Positions 9,026 through 18,133 are shown, numbered from the stretch's first letter. The stretch is DNA of 64,000 nucleotides from Lachnospiraceae bacterium AC2031 (GCA_000687975.1 JIAB01000001.1:1736001-1800000), one strand, 5' to 3'. Notes: generated by a model not told the origin, from the letters alone. A program made the numbers and translations.

Positions 9026-9244
9026 GCAACACAAATGAAGAGAAAATGCTAAAAATGTTGCCGGAAGTTCTGAAAAAGTGGTCTGGTAGGAAGAGAAGGC
9101 AACACAAATGAAGAGAAAATGCTAAAAATGTTGCCGGAGGTTCTGAAAAAGCGGTCTGGGAGGAAGAAAAAGCAACACAAATGAGGTAAAAATGCTAAAA
9201 ATGTTGCCGGAGGTTCTGAAAAAGTGGTTTGGGAGGAAGATTCA
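9026..9244 (+). repeat. 73-bp tandem repeat array A, three units with internal dyads
   Basis: Three head-to-tail units start at 9026, 9099 and 9172, exactly 73 bp apart. Each begins GCAACA, has 24 bp, then the complement TGTTGC (9056, 9129, 9202), followed by a 37-bp tail containing TTCTGAAAAAG. The arms extend to GGCAACA/TGTTGCC in units 1 and 2. The same period, dyad and spacing recur at 44076-44512. With the promoter at 9314 this fills the gene-free stretch 8986-9390. The function is unknown: hairpins in RNA, or phased protein sites (73 bp is about seven helical turns). Confidence 0.9.
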
Positions 9245-9313
9245 AGTCTAGTTGCGTGAGATTTGAATGAATGTAAACTAAGCCTTGTTTATTGAGACGA
9301 ACACTCTTTATCG

Positions 9314-9343
9314 TTGACTATAATACTATCTATAAAGGATAAT
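9314..9343 (+). promoter_or_regulatory. Probable promoter of FeoA-like gene
   Basis: TTGACT at 9314-9319 and GATAAT at 9338-9343 with an 18-bp spacer lie about 50 bp before the FeoA-like gene. No clear Fur-like dyad is seen. Confidence 0.4.
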
Positions 9344-9390
9344 CGAAGTAGATAGGTATTGTAGACTGTGACATGAATGGGGGTGTTCGT

Positions 9391-9609
9391 ATGATCAGTT
9401 TAATTGATGCAAAAGAGGGTGTCAGCTACCATATTCTCTGGATGTTTGGGCAGGCCGCTGAGATAAAAGATATGATGAGGTATGAAACTGACAAGGTGTT
9501 AAAGGTAGTTTCCAAGAATGAAGGTGGAAATGTAGTAGTAGCCTACGATGACAGGCGTTTTGCCATGTCACCGGATCTGGCGTACTATATAAAACTCGCT
9601 GAGGTATAA
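9391..9609 (+). CDS. Small FeoA-like protein
   Basis: This is a 72-residue protein. I start it at ATG 9391 because GGGGG (9379-9383) sits seven bases before it; the ATG at 9373 has no such site. The sequence MISLIDAKEGVSYHILWMFG followed by a beta-rich body and ending EVAYY-like (AYYIKLAEV) resembles the FeoA/SH3-like iron-transport accessory proteins, which are often stand-alone in Clostridia. FeoA normally supports the ferrous iron permease FeoB, but no FeoB is in this window. The assignment rests on length and pattern only. It is convergent with the tetR on the opposite strand. Confidence 0.55.
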   Translation: MISLIDAKEGVSYHILWMFGQAAEIKDMMRYETDKVLKVVSKNEGGNVVVAYDDRRFAMSPDLAYYIKLAEV

Positions 9610-9668
9610 CCCTGGGGTTATAATGAAAAAACTCCAATAGTATTAAATACTAAAAATGGCTACAAATT

Positions 9669-10268
9669 TTAAAAAAGATAATTAACAATCATGGCTGTCA
9701 GCTCTTGGGTGACGGCCTTTTTGTTTTTACCTTTGTTGTGGAACATGGTGTCGTGAACCACAGCTTCAACCATAGTAAGTATTATATAAGAAGCGGTTTT
9801 AAGATCCTTTACTTTTACCTGATCTTTATAGTCTCCGAGCATATGGATAAGCATTGCAGAGACTTCTTTCTTGTGTTCCATCTCAATTTCACGGAATTCG
9901 TCTGACTGCTCGGACAGGGACGCAATCTCTCTCTGGAATTCAGTCATAACACTGTGCCCTTTGAAGATATAGGAGATATACATATAGACCGTATCTTCAA
10001 TGGACATATCTTCTGGAAGGGAACTGAAATCCACAGGTTTAAGAACAATGTTGTAGATATCAGCAACAAGCTCGATGTAGAGTTCTTTCTTATCCTTAAA
10101 ATATGAATAAAATGTTCCGATGGATACATCAGCCGCTTTAGCAATTTCATTTGAGCTGGTAGAGTGGTATCCCTTTTCGGACATAAGTTTTATGGCAGCG
10201 TCTTTGATACGCTGCTTTTTTTCTATACTTCTCTGTTGTTTTGGAACTCTTGTTTCTGCAGGTGCCAT
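9669..10268 (-). CDS. TetR/AcrR family transcriptional regulator, divergent from ABC operon
   Basis: The protein has 199 residues starting at MAPAETRVPKQQRS; a TGGAG ribosome site precedes this ATG, whereas the upstream in-frame ATG at 10316 lacks one. The HTH (residues about 30-60) includes SSNEIAKAADVSIGTFYSYF. The rest is a helical ligand domain. The gene is transcribed away from the ATPase/permease operon at 10520, and the intergenic region holds two strong dyads (10362-10383 and 10421-10442). It therefore probably represses both itself and the transporter. Closely related boxes at 2221 suggest that it or a paralogue also controls the methyltransferase-transglutaminase gene. Confidence 0.9.
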   Translation of the reverse strand: MAPAETRVPKQQRSIEKKQRIKDAAIKLMSEKGYHSTSSNEIAKAADVSIGTFYSYFKDKKELYIELVADIYNIVLKPVDFSSLPEDMSIEDTVYMYISYIFKGHSVMTEFQREIASLSEQSDEFREIEMEHKKEVSAMLIHMLGDYKDQVKVKDLKTASYIILTMVEAVVHDTMFHNKGKNKKAVTQELTAMIVNYLF

Positions 10269-10361
10269 AATAATACTCCAATGATGAATAAAAGAAAAAA
10301 CATGTATTTTTATCAATCTATTCCCAAGTATATCACATAAGAAAAATAAAAGAAATAGAAA

Positions 10362-10442
10362 AATATGAGCAATTACTCATATTTCTGTTGACAAACCCTA
10401 GGTCGAGTGCTAATATCCAAAATATGAGCAGTTGCTCATATT
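10362..10442 (+). promoter_or_regulatory. Divergent control region: promoter plus two operators
   Basis: TTGACA at 10388-10393 and TAATAT at 10411-10416 (17-bp spacer) drive the transporter operon. One dyad, AATATGAG with its complement (10362-10369/10376-10383), lies just upstream of the -35. The second, AATATGAGCA with its complement and a 2-bp centre (10421-10430/10433-10442), lies just downstream of the -10. Both have the ATGA-N8-TCAT core. Repressor at both sites would bracket the promoter and also sit close to the divergent tetR start. Confidence 0.85.
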
Positions 10443-10519
10443 ACAAAATGTTTATTGAAATGAAGCAATATATCATAAAATGTGTCAGTTTTTGCTTCAT
10501 TTCGGAAAGGAATATATAT

Positions 10520-11221
10520 ATGTATCTTGAGGTAAAAGGTTTAAAGAAAAGCTACGGTGAAGGTGGTAGTTATATTCAGGTATTAAAGGGGATAGATGTA
10601 TCTGTAGAAAAAGGAGTTATGTGTGTTATTCAGGGAACCAGCGGTTCTGGAAAATCTACTATGCTGAACTGCATTGGTGGACTTGATACAGTTGATTCGG
10701 GTTCTATAAAGATTGATAACAAAGAAATTGTGGGACTTAAGAACAACGCTCTTTCAGATTATAGAAGAGACAGTCTTGGATTTATCTTCCAGTTTTACAA
10801 TCTGGTTCCAAATCTTACTGTAAGAGAAAATATCAAGGTGTGCGAATATCTGTCAGATGATCCTATGGATATAGATGAGCTGCTTGATGTGCTGGGACTT
10901 ACAGAGCATCAGAACAAGTTTCCATCACAGCTTTCTGGTGGACAGCAGCAGAGATGCGCTATAGCAAGAGCGCTTATTAAGAATCCGAAGCTTCTTCTCT
11001 GTGATGAGCCAACAGGTGCTCTTGATTCCAAGACATCTAAGGACATCCTGATCCTTCTTGAAAAGGTAAATGAAAGATATGGAACAACTATGCTGATTGT
11101 AACTCATAACAACGCTATCAAGAATATGGTTGATCAGGTAATCATTATGAAGGATGGAGAAATCAGAAAGAATTATATGAATGAGGAAAAGATTCCTGCA
11201 TCTGAGTTGGAGGATTTATAA
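10520..11221 (+). CDS. ABC transporter ATP-binding protein (MacB/LolD-like)
   Basis: This 233-residue ATPase starts at MYLEVKGLKKSYGEG, eight to nine bases after GGAAAGG (10504-10510). Motifs: Walker A GTSGSGKST, Q-loop FIFQFYNLVPNLT, signature LSGGQQQR, Walker B LLLCDEPTGALD, and an H-loop His in IVTHN. The PTGALD form is typical of ATPases that power FtsX-like permeases. Its stop directly abuts the permease ATG, so the two form one complex. The operon is controlled by the flanking dyads and the divergent TetR. Confidence 0.95.
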   Translation: MYLEVKGLKKSYGEGGSYIQVLKGIDVSVEKGVMCVIQGTSGSGKSTMLNCIGGLDTVDSGSIKIDNKEIVGLKNNALSDYRRDSLGFIFQFYNLVPNLTVRENIKVCEYLSDDPMDIDELLDVLGLTEHQNKFPSQLSGGQQQRCAIARALIKNPKLLLCDEPTGALDSKTSKDILILLEKVNERYGTTMLIVTHNNAIKNMVDQVIIMKDGEIRKNYMNEEKIPASELEDL

Positions 11222-13915
11222 ATGAAGAGCTTAAATAAAAGAATCCTGCGTGAGTTTAGAGCTCATTTTGGAAGATATCTAGCACTACTCTTTATGATAG
11301 TGCTGGGAATGTATCTTGTTGTGAGTGTGGCTGGAATGGCGGAAACAACAATCGCAGGAACTAAAGTATATAACGATGAAAAGAAGATACAGGACGGACA
11401 GTTTACTGTATTTGTTCCACTTACTGATAAGCAGTTAAAGAGTCTTTCAGATGAGTATGGCGATATAGAACAGCTATTCAGTGTGGATGTAACATATAAG
11501 GATAGTAAGGCTGATAATAATAAGTCAGAAGAAAAGACTCTCAGAGTTTTCAAGGTTAGAAAGAATATTGATTTGATCAGTCTGAATGAAGGAAAGCTTC
11601 CTGAGTCTGATTCTGAGATAGTAGTTATGAATCTATATGCTGATAGAAACAATCTCAAAGTAGGAGATAGCATAACACTTTCCGGAAAGAGTTATAAGAT
11701 ATCAGGAATCGGTTGTGTTCCAGATTATAATCTGCCGGTTAAGAACTTTTCAGATATGACTGCCGACCCAGAATGCTTTGGAGTAGCATTTGTCTCTGAT
11801 GATGCATATGAAGAGATAAAGAAGGGTAAGGATGCAGGCGCTCAGGATTATACATACGTATATAGACTTAAGAATACAGATTCTCTTAGCGCAGAGGAAA
11901 AGCAGGATAAGGCCAGAGACCTGAAGGATGATATAAAGGATATAGATTTTGATTACAAGGCTTCGGGAAATGAGTTTCTGATCGAGTATGTTGACAGGAT
12001 GTATCAGGATAAGACAGATTTTGAGGATGGTCTTGATGAGCTGGTAGATGGCACAGATGAATTATATGACGGTGTTGAAGAGGTCAACGATGGTGCCTCT
12101 GAACTAAGTGATGGAGCGGATGATTTTTATAGTGCTCTCGAGGCAAATGCAATGATCCCAGCTCCTTATCTCGAAGGTTCTAAGAAGGTTAAGGATGGTG
12201 CATCAGATCTTGCAGATGGCACAGATGAGCTTCTGGATGGCGCCAAGGATTTTAAGGACGGAGTAGAGGAGTTTGATGAAGAGGTAAGAGATTTTTTAGA
12301 TGATAATTATGAAGTAGATGTACCGAATCTGGAAAGCTTTTATGAGAATAAGGATAATCCTCGAATCGCCAGTGATGCAGCCAGCGATGTAATCTTAAAA
12401 CGACTTGTTAGTCTTGTGGCTGGAGCAATTCTGGTTATGCTTTTCGCTTATGTTATATCCGTCTTTATTATTCATCAAATAAATGAAGAGAGCAGCGTTA
12501 TCGGAACACTCTACGCTATGGGCGTAAAGAAGAAGAGTCTTATAGCTCATTATGTTCTTCTTCCAACGGTAGTTACATTTGTTGCTGGTCTTATCGGAAT
12601 GGTAGTGGGCTTCAGTAAGGTTGGTGTTGATTTCCAGATGCTGGACAGCTATCTCTATTACAGCATTCCTCAGATGGAAAAGGTGTATCCGCTGTATATA
12701 ATTCTTTACTGTGTTGTTATGCCACCAGTAATTTCAATAGTCGTAAATGTACTTGTAATCAATAAGAAGCTTTCGAAGACAGCACTTTCTCTAATTAAAA
12801 ATGAACAGGAAAGTCTTGTAAAGGGTAATGCTGGAGCGGTTCAGGGAGCAGCAATGAAGGGCAAGAAAGGTGGAAACTTCCTTAGACAATTTACAGCGAG
12901 ACAGATATCAAGAGAGAGACGAAGCGTCTTTACAGTTGTTATCGGTATGGTGGTAGCTCTGCTTATCTTTATGATAGGTCTTAACTGCTACGTGCTTTGC
13001 AACAATGTTAAAAGGGAGAATCTTGAGGATATTAATTATGAATATATGTATGTTCTGAAGTATCCTATGGAAGAGGCGCCAAAGGATTCGGAAGCTTGCT
13101 TCATCAAGAACCTTTCGATGAACTACCTGGATTATTCTTTGGACGTAAATATAATCGGTATAGATGATGATAATAAGTACTATAATTTCAAGACTAGTGG
13201 TAATAAGAAGGATCTGGTGATCGCATCTTCAACTGCTCAAAAATATGACCTGAAGGTGGGAGATACATTTGTCTTGGATGATACATCCGAGGACAGAAGC
13301 TACGCATTTACAGTTTCTGATATCGTTGATTATTCCATAGGGCTTACAGCATATATGGATATCGATGAGATGAGAGAGCTTTTCGATGAGGATGATGACT
13401 ACTTTAACATGCTGGTTTCAGATAAGGATCTGGAGCTTGAAGGTGGAAGAGTTTTCTCAGTAACAAAGAGAGCAGACATAGAGAATGCTGCAGGAATCTT
13501 CGTGGATCAGATGATGTCACTTATTGTAATTTTGATCGTGGTATCCATACTTATCTTCATTGCCGTAATGTATCTCATGCTAAATGTTATGATAGACCGA
13601 GCAGCATTCGGAATATCTCTTGTGAAGATTTTTGGTTACCGTATGAGGGAGATAAGAAAGGTATATCTGGACGGCAACTTCTATGCGGTAACGCTTGGAG
13701 CATGCATCGGAATACCAATAGTTAAGATGATAGCAAATGCTATCTATCCATACTTCATTGCAAATACAGCTATGGGAATGAACCTTAAGTTTGAGTGGTT
13801 CTTATATGTTGGAATACTTGGTGGAGTGGTGCTTGTATACTTTGTAATAAGCAGTATTCTTACAGGAAAGATTAAGAGGATCGTTCCAGCAGAGGTACTT
13901 AAAAACCGAGAGTAG
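11222..13915 (+). CDS. FtsX-type ABC transporter permease with D-G-rich extracytoplasmic coiled region
   Basis: This 897-residue membrane protein has one N-terminal helix (residues about 18-40) and a large outside domain containing about a dozen D-G-x-x-E/D-L/F units between residues 265 and 355, likely a helical coil. Three helices (about 395-530) carry the E-S-S-V-I-G-T-L-Y-A-M-G-V motif. A further helix near residue 575, a second outside domain and three C-terminal helices (about 760-890) follow. The gene abuts the ATPase gene. It is a paralogue of the partial permease at position 1, sharing the ending PAEVLKNRE and NCYVLC near the fifth helix. It probably exports an antimicrobial or lipid-like substrate. 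Confidence 0.9.
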   Translation: MKSLNKRILREFRAHFGRYLALLFMIVLGMYLVVSVAGMAETTIAGTKVYNDEKKIQDGQFTVFVPLTDKQLKSLSDEYGDIEQLFSVDVTYKDSKADNNKSEEKTLRVFKVRKNIDLISLNEGKLPESDSEIVVMNLYADRNNLKVGDSITLSGKSYKISGIGCVPDYNLPVKNFSDMTADPECFGVAFVSDDAYEEIKKGKDAGAQDYTYVYRLKNTDSLSAEEKQDKARDLKDDIKDIDFDYKASGNEFLIEYVDRMYQDKTDFEDGLDELVDGTDELYDGVEEVNDGASELSDGADDFYSALEANAMIPAPYLEGSKKVKDGASDLADGTDELLDGAKDFKDGVEEFDEEVRDFLDDNYEVDVPNLESFYENKDNPRIASDAASDVILKRLVSLVAGAILVMLFAYVISVFIIHQINEESSVIGTLYAMGVKKKSLIAHYVLLPTVVTFVAGLIGMVVGFSKVGVDFQMLDSYLYYSIPQMEKVYPLYIILYCVVMPPVISIVVNVLVINKKLSKTALSLIKNEQESLVKGNAGAVQGAAMKGKKGGNFLRQFTARQISRERRSVFTVVIGMVVALLIFMIGLNCYVLCNNVKRENLEDINYEYMYVLKYPMEEAPKDSEACFIKNLSMNYLDYSLDVNIIGIDDDNKYYNFKTSGNKKDLVIASSTAQKYDLKVGDTFVLDDTSEDRSYAFTVSDIVDYSIGLTAYMDIDEMRELFDEDDDYFNMLVSDKDLELEGGRVFSVTKRADIENAAGIFVDQMMSLIVILIVVSILIFIAVMYLMLNVMIDRAAFGISLVKIFGYRMREIRKVYLDGNFYAVTLGACIGIPIVKMIANAIYPYFIANTAMGMNLKFEWFLYVGILGGVVLVYFVISSILTGKIKRIVPAEVLKNRE

Positions 13916-13938
13916 TTAATTGTTATTACAGATAGTTA

Positions 13939-14044
13939 TTGACATCTAACCGAATAGTGCTATAATACATCTTGCGACCGGATTCTAATTATGGTCGCAA
14001 GATTTTTGCTTTTTATACGACCATTATCCGGAAATGGTCGCAAG
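13939..14044 (+). promoter_or_regulatory. Promoter and repeated CGACC/GGTCG dyads before tetR operon
   Basis: TTGACA at 13939-13944 and TATAAT at 13961-13966 (16-bp spacer) are followed by a 9-bp dyad CTTGCGACC/GGTCGCAAG (13971-13979, 13993-14001) and a second dyad CGACCATT/AATGGTCG (14018-14025, 14033-14040). Both place CGACC and GGTCG exactly 13 bp apart, as expected of two copies of one operator. GGTCGCAAG occurs again at 14036-14044, so the first arm could pair with either copy in RNA. The first hairpin is followed by a T-run, leaving an attenuator role possible. Confidence 0.7.
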
Positions 14045-14085
14045 TTTTCGAAAACTACATGCAATAGAAAGATAGGAGGATATAT

Positions 14086-14736
14086 ATGCCACCAAGAGTA
14101 TTCACAGAAGAAGAAAGAGAAAAGTTAAGAGAACTAATGCTAGACCAGGCAATACCTCTTCTAGAGGAGTATGGGTTTAAGCACATGTCTGTGGATAAGA
14201 TTACTAAAAAGGTTGGAATTGGCAAGAGTACATTTTATAACTTCTTTAATTCTAAGGAGGAGTATGTAAGTTATGCTCTTGAGCATAATCGCAAGAAAGT
14301 CTTTGCTGAACTGGATAAGAAGTTTCCACCAGAAAAGAAGATGAAGCCTGCGGATGTTTTCAATATGTGGTTTACCACCTTGCTTTCAAGTAATACTTTC
14401 TATAAAAAGTTTTCTGCTGAGGATGAGAGAGCTCTGTATGAGGCGGATAAAGCAAGAGGAAAGAATGTCAGTCTTCAGAGGGAGACCATGATTGCCAGAA
14501 AACTTATGGTGCATATGGAAGGAGTAAAGAAGGATGTAAATGTTGGACTCCTTGCCAATTATATCAAGTTGGTGGTTTTGGCTTATGAGAATAGTTATAT
14601 GTTTCATGAATCTGAAATGGAGAATATGCAGACGGAGCTGAAGCTTCGTATCATAGATCTTATCTTCGAGGAGGATGCGAAGCAGGAACTAATTAAGATG
14701 CTGAAAAAGGATGGAGAAAAAAATGAAAAAAGGTAG
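14086..14736 (+). CDS. TetR/AcrR family transcriptional regulator
   Basis: This 216-residue regulator has a TetR HTH at residues about 20-65 (SVDKITKKVGIGKSTFYNFF). The ligand domain is helical. ATG 14086 is preceded by AGGAGG. It is the first gene of a three-gene operon; its 3' end overlaps the ATPase gene. The paired CGACC-N13-GGTCG sites in its promoter are the probable operators, different from the ATGA-N8-TCAT type used by the neighbouring cassette. Confidence 0.9.
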   Translation: MPPRVFTEEEREKLRELMLDQAIPLLEEYGFKHMSVDKITKKVGIGKSTFYNFFNSKEEYVSYALEHNRKKVFAELDKKFPPEKKMKPADVFNMWFTTLLSSNTFYKKFSAEDERALYEADKARGKNVSLQRETMIARKLMVHMEGVKKDVNVGLLANYIKLVVLAYENSYMFHESEMENMQTELKLRIIDLIFEEDAKQELIKMLKKDGEKNEKR

Positions 14737-15436
14737 TACAGTAGTCGAGTTTAAAGACGTGGTGAAGGAATACGGTGAAGGCGACGGAAAGCAGATAGCC
14801 GTGAACCATGTAGATTTTACAATAGATGAAGGCGAGTTCGTGGTAATCCTGGGACAATCGGGAGCGGGAAAATCCACGGTGCTGAATATGCTGGGAGGCA
14901 TGGATAAACCTACTTCAGGAACCGTAACGGTTGATGGAGAGGAAGTTTCTAAAATGAATGACTCAAAGCTTTCTGATTACAGAGCAGAAAAGATAGGCTT
15001 TATATTCCAGTTCTACAACCTAATACCGAGTCTAACAGCGTATGAAAATGTATCGCTTACGAAAAGTATAGTTAAGAATGCGCTAGACCCAATGGAAATG
15101 CTGGAACGTGTTGGATTAAAAGATCACGCGAAGAAGTTTCCATCTCAGATGTCAGGTGGAGAACAGCAGAGAGTATCAATAGCAAGGGCGCTTGCAAAGA
15201 ATCCGAAGATAATCCTCGGAGATGAGCCAACAGGCGCCCTTGATTCTGAGACAGGAGTTAGTGTTCTTAAACTTTTAGTAGAAATGTCTCACACATACGG
15301 AAACACAGTAATAGTCGTAACTCATAATGCAGATATAGCCAAATGTGCCGACAAGGTTATCCGTATGAAGAACGGCAAGATCAGGGAGATTAAGATTAAC
15401 GAAGCTCCAGTTCCTGTAGAGGAGGTGGAGTGGTAG
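14723..15436 (+). CDS. ABC transporter ATP-binding protein (MacB/LolD-like)
   Basis: The protein has 237 residues from ATG 14723, which has GGAG six bases upstream; ATG 14711 is an alternative start four codons earlier. Motifs: Walker A GQSGAGKST, Q-loop FIFQFYNLIPSLT, signature MSGGEQQR, Walker B IILGDEPTGALD, H-loop VVTHN. The start lies inside the 3' end of tetR and the stop abuts the permease gene, so the three genes form one translationally coupled operon. It powers the permease at 15437. Confidence 0.95.
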   Translation: MKKGSTVVEFKDVVKEYGEGDGKQIAVNHVDFTIDEGEFVVILGQSGAGKSTVLNMLGGMDKPTSGTVTVDGEEVSKMNDSKLSDYRAEKIGFIFQFYNLIPSLTAYENVSLTKSIVKNALDPMEMLERVGLKDHAKKFPSQMSGGEQQRVSIARALAKNPKIILGDEPTGALDSETGVSVLKLLVEMSHTYGNTVIVVTHNADIAKCADKVIRMKNGKIREIKINEAPVPVEEVEW

Positions 15437-18010
15437 ATGCTATTTAGAAAGATGCTTAGAGAGATGGGAGGAAATCTTGGCCAGTTTATCTCGGTAATGA
15501 TCCTTTCATTTCTTGCTACATTTATATATGCAGGCTTCGAGTCAAATGTAGTCGGCAGTGGCAAGGCAGTTGAAGACTTCCATAAAGAGACTAATATTTC
15601 TGATGTCTGGATTTACAGTGAAGGTTTTAAAGAAGAAAACCTGGATCAGGTTAAGGATCTAAGCTTTGTAGAAGATGCCCAGTTCCGAACCGAGATACGT
15701 GGTACAACAGTGGACTATGAGGGAGCTCAGCTGGATATTTATCTTATGAATGAGAGTAAGATTCTTACCCCATATCTTTATAAGGGTGAAGCGGGTGCTG
15801 AGAATAGGCTAAATGAATCAGCAAGTGTTCCATTTGATGGAGATGATGAGGATGGTGTATGGCTTAACTGGTCTTTTGCAAATGAGTGGGATATATCCGT
15901 AGGTGACAAGATAAAGCTCTTATATAATGGAGTCGAGTTTGAGCGAACGGTACGCGGACTTATAATGGAGCCTGAGTATGAATATACAAAGGCAGAGAAG
16001 GACAGCGATATCAACTTTAAAACTCTTGCTTATGTTTATATGAGTTACAAGGCATTTCCAATTAGAGAGTATGCTGAGAATCAGGTAAAGAGTGGAAAGA
16101 TTGATGCTAAGGAATTAAAAGATTCAGAGGCATTTAAAGATAAGATTGAAGAAATTGAGAAGAAGCTGGCTGATTATGGAATGACTATCGATGATATCGA
16201 TAATGATATGCTTCTTGAAAAGCTGGATAAAATGAGTGATGAAGAGCTGATAAAGCTTATGCCTTATTCAACAATGCTGGTAACCTTTACTGATGACGCA
16301 AAGGAAGAGGCTGCAAAGAAGATTAAGGAAGAGAAGAGCAGCATAAGTGAGGCCATGTATTATGAGGAGAAAATCTCAGATGCTATAGATAAGAACTATG
16401 CAGTAATGGTGGATAAGACTTCTATTGTGGGAGTTCAGAGAATTGCGGATGAGCTTAGTCAGCATGATACATTTTCATATGCATTTGCTCTTATATTCCT
16501 GGTGGTTGCAATCCTTGTTATATCAACAACCATGAGCCGTCTAGTTGAGAGACAGCGTACACAGATAGGTACAATGAATGCTATGGGTATGAAGAGATGG
16601 AAGATAGCTGTTCACTATATGAGCTATAGCTTCTTTGTTTCACTTATCGGTGCGGTCGCAGGACTCATTTCGGGTCCAAGAGTAGTTGGTGATCTTATAG
16701 TAAACATGCTTATGGAATGGTATATGATTCCAAATGTATCAGCCGGTTCAAATGCACTTTTCTATGTGGTAGCAGCAGTTGTGGTAATAGTCTGTGTTCT
16801 GGCTTCCTATGTTAGTTGCAAAAAGCTACTAAGGGTACCACCTGCAGCAGCTCTTAGACCTGCCGCTCCCAAGAAGGCGAAGAGAATCCTGGCAGAGAGA
16901 TTACCATTCTGGAAGAAGCTTGGATTCAGCACACAGTATAATATTCGTGATGTAACCAGAGCACCACTTAGAGCAGTAATGGGAATAGTCGGAACTGCTG
17001 TGGGAACGGTCCTTATCTTATATGCATTTGGATGTTACTTCCTTGTGGATGATGTAGTTGCATGGAACTTTGATAAGATTCAAAATTATAAATATCAGAT
17101 GGCTCTTTCAGAGGATAAAGACGCTGAATACTTTGATGAGATATGTGATGAGGTGGATGGGGAGCTACTGATGATGGATCAGATAGAGCTGGCAACGAAG
17201 CCTCAGGCACCGTCGATGGATAGATTCAAGCAGACATTAACAGTTATAGAAGGTAAAGGATTCCAGAATGTAACAGATGAGAAGACAGAGATTACATCTC
17301 TCATCCCAGGAAAGGTTGCTATAACCAGCAGACTCGCAAAAGAAATGGGAGTAGGCGTAGGGGACAAGGTCTACTGGCATATCTATTCAAAGAATGACTG
17401 GTATGAATCAGAGATAGGTCTTATTAACAGGACTCCAGAAACAGCTGGTATTACAATACTAAGAGAGGACTTTGAAAAAACTGGATGTGAATACGTTCCA
17501 ACAGCTATTCTAACCAATAAGAATATAATGAACTATGATGATAAAGATGGAATAGCTGGAGTTTATGATATGGAAAAACTCAAAGAAGTATTCATCGAAG
17601 GTTATGAGGTTATCAAGTATCTGTTCTACATGATGATGATATTCTCGGTCATCACAGTAGTTGTAGTTCTTTATAATTCAGGTAATCTTTCTTTCCATGA
17701 GAGACTTAAGGAGTTTGCGACCCTTAAGGTTATGGGGCTTTCGACAAAGAAAATCCGAAGAGTTTTAAATCAAGAAAATATATGGTTTGCTGTTCTTGGT
17801 ATCATAGCGGGCTCACCGCTTGGAAAACCATCCCTCCTGGCAATGATGAACAGCAATGGAGATAATTACGACTACTATATAAAAATCCCGCCATTTCTCT
17901 ATATTATATCGGGATTATTTATTCTGGTAATTGCTATCATCGTAAGCCTTATGTTCTCGAAGAAGATAAAGAAACTTGATATGGTTGGAACTCTGAAGGG
18001 TCTGGAGTAA
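15437..18010 (+). CDS. FtsX-type ABC transporter permease
   Basis: This 857-residue permease has one N-terminal helix, a long extracytoplasmic domain (residues about 45-340) rich in charged residues, a three-helix FtsX block (about 345-475) with the motif RQRTQIGTMNAMGMKRWKI, a helix near 515, a second outside domain, and three C-terminal helices (about 725-850). It pairs with the ATPase at 14723. It belongs to the same general family as the permeases at 1 and 11222 but lacks their D-G-rich repeats, so it is a separate subfamily. The TetR-controlled operon suggests inducible export. A strong terminator follows at 18041. Confidence 0.9.
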   Translation: MLFRKMLREMGGNLGQFISVMILSFLATFIYAGFESNVVGSGKAVEDFHKETNISDVWIYSEGFKEENLDQVKDLSFVEDAQFRTEIRGTTVDYEGAQLDIYLMNESKILTPYLYKGEAGAENRLNESASVPFDGDDEDGVWLNWSFANEWDISVGDKIKLLYNGVEFERTVRGLIMEPEYEYTKAEKDSDINFKTLAYVYMSYKAFPIREYAENQVKSGKIDAKELKDSEAFKDKIEEIEKKLADYGMTIDDIDNDMLLEKLDKMSDEELIKLMPYSTMLVTFTDDAKEEAAKKIKEEKSSISEAMYYEEKISDAIDKNYAVMVDKTSIVGVQRIADELSQHDTFSYAFALIFLVVAILVISTTMSRLVERQRTQIGTMNAMGMKRWKIAVHYMSYSFFVSLIGAVAGLISGPRVVGDLIVNMLMEWYMIPNVSAGSNALFYVVAAVVVIVCVLASYVSCKKLLRVPPAAALRPAAPKKAKRILAERLPFWKKLGFSTQYNIRDVTRAPLRAVMGIVGTAVGTVLILYAFGCYFLVDDVVAWNFDKIQNYKYQMALSEDKDAEYFDEICDEVDGELLMMDQIELATKPQAPSMDRFKQTLTVIEGKGFQNVTDEKTEITSLIPGKVAITSRLAKEMGVGVGDKVYWHIYSKNDWYESEIGLINRTPETAGITILREDFEKTGCEYVPTAILTNKNIMNYDDKDGIAGVYDMEKLKEVFIEGYEVIKYLFYMMMIFSVITVVVVLYNSGNLSFHERLKEFATLKVMGLSTKKIRRVLNQENIWFAVLGIIAGSPLGKPSLLAMMNSNGDNYDYYIKIPPFLYIISGLFILVIAIIVSLMFSKKIKKLDMVGTLKGLE

Positions 18011-18040
18011 TACTTAGTTAATACTGGTTTTAGATAGAAA

Positions 18041-18076
18041 AGATGACAATCTATATTCTGGATTGTCATCTTTTTT
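18041..18076 (+). terminator. Rho-independent terminator of tetR-ABC operon
   Basis: An 11-bp perfect stem AGATGACAATC (18041-18051) pairs with 18061-18071 around a 9-nt loop and runs into six T residues. Confidence 0.9.
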
Positions 18077-18133
18077 GATTTATTGAGAAGTGTACATGCT
18101 CTTTTCTATGATGCAGTAGTTGAAAAGAAAATC

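Noticed and set aside
9026-9244. Array as a CRISPR locus
   Set aside because: There are no unique spacers; the whole 73-bp unit repeats, and no cas genes are nearby. The same holds for the array at 44076.
10388-10519. N-terminal extension of the ATPase starting at TTG 10388
   Set aside because: This TTG is the -35 box of the promoter, and the extension covers the operator. ATG 10520 has a good ribosome site and starts at the domain border.
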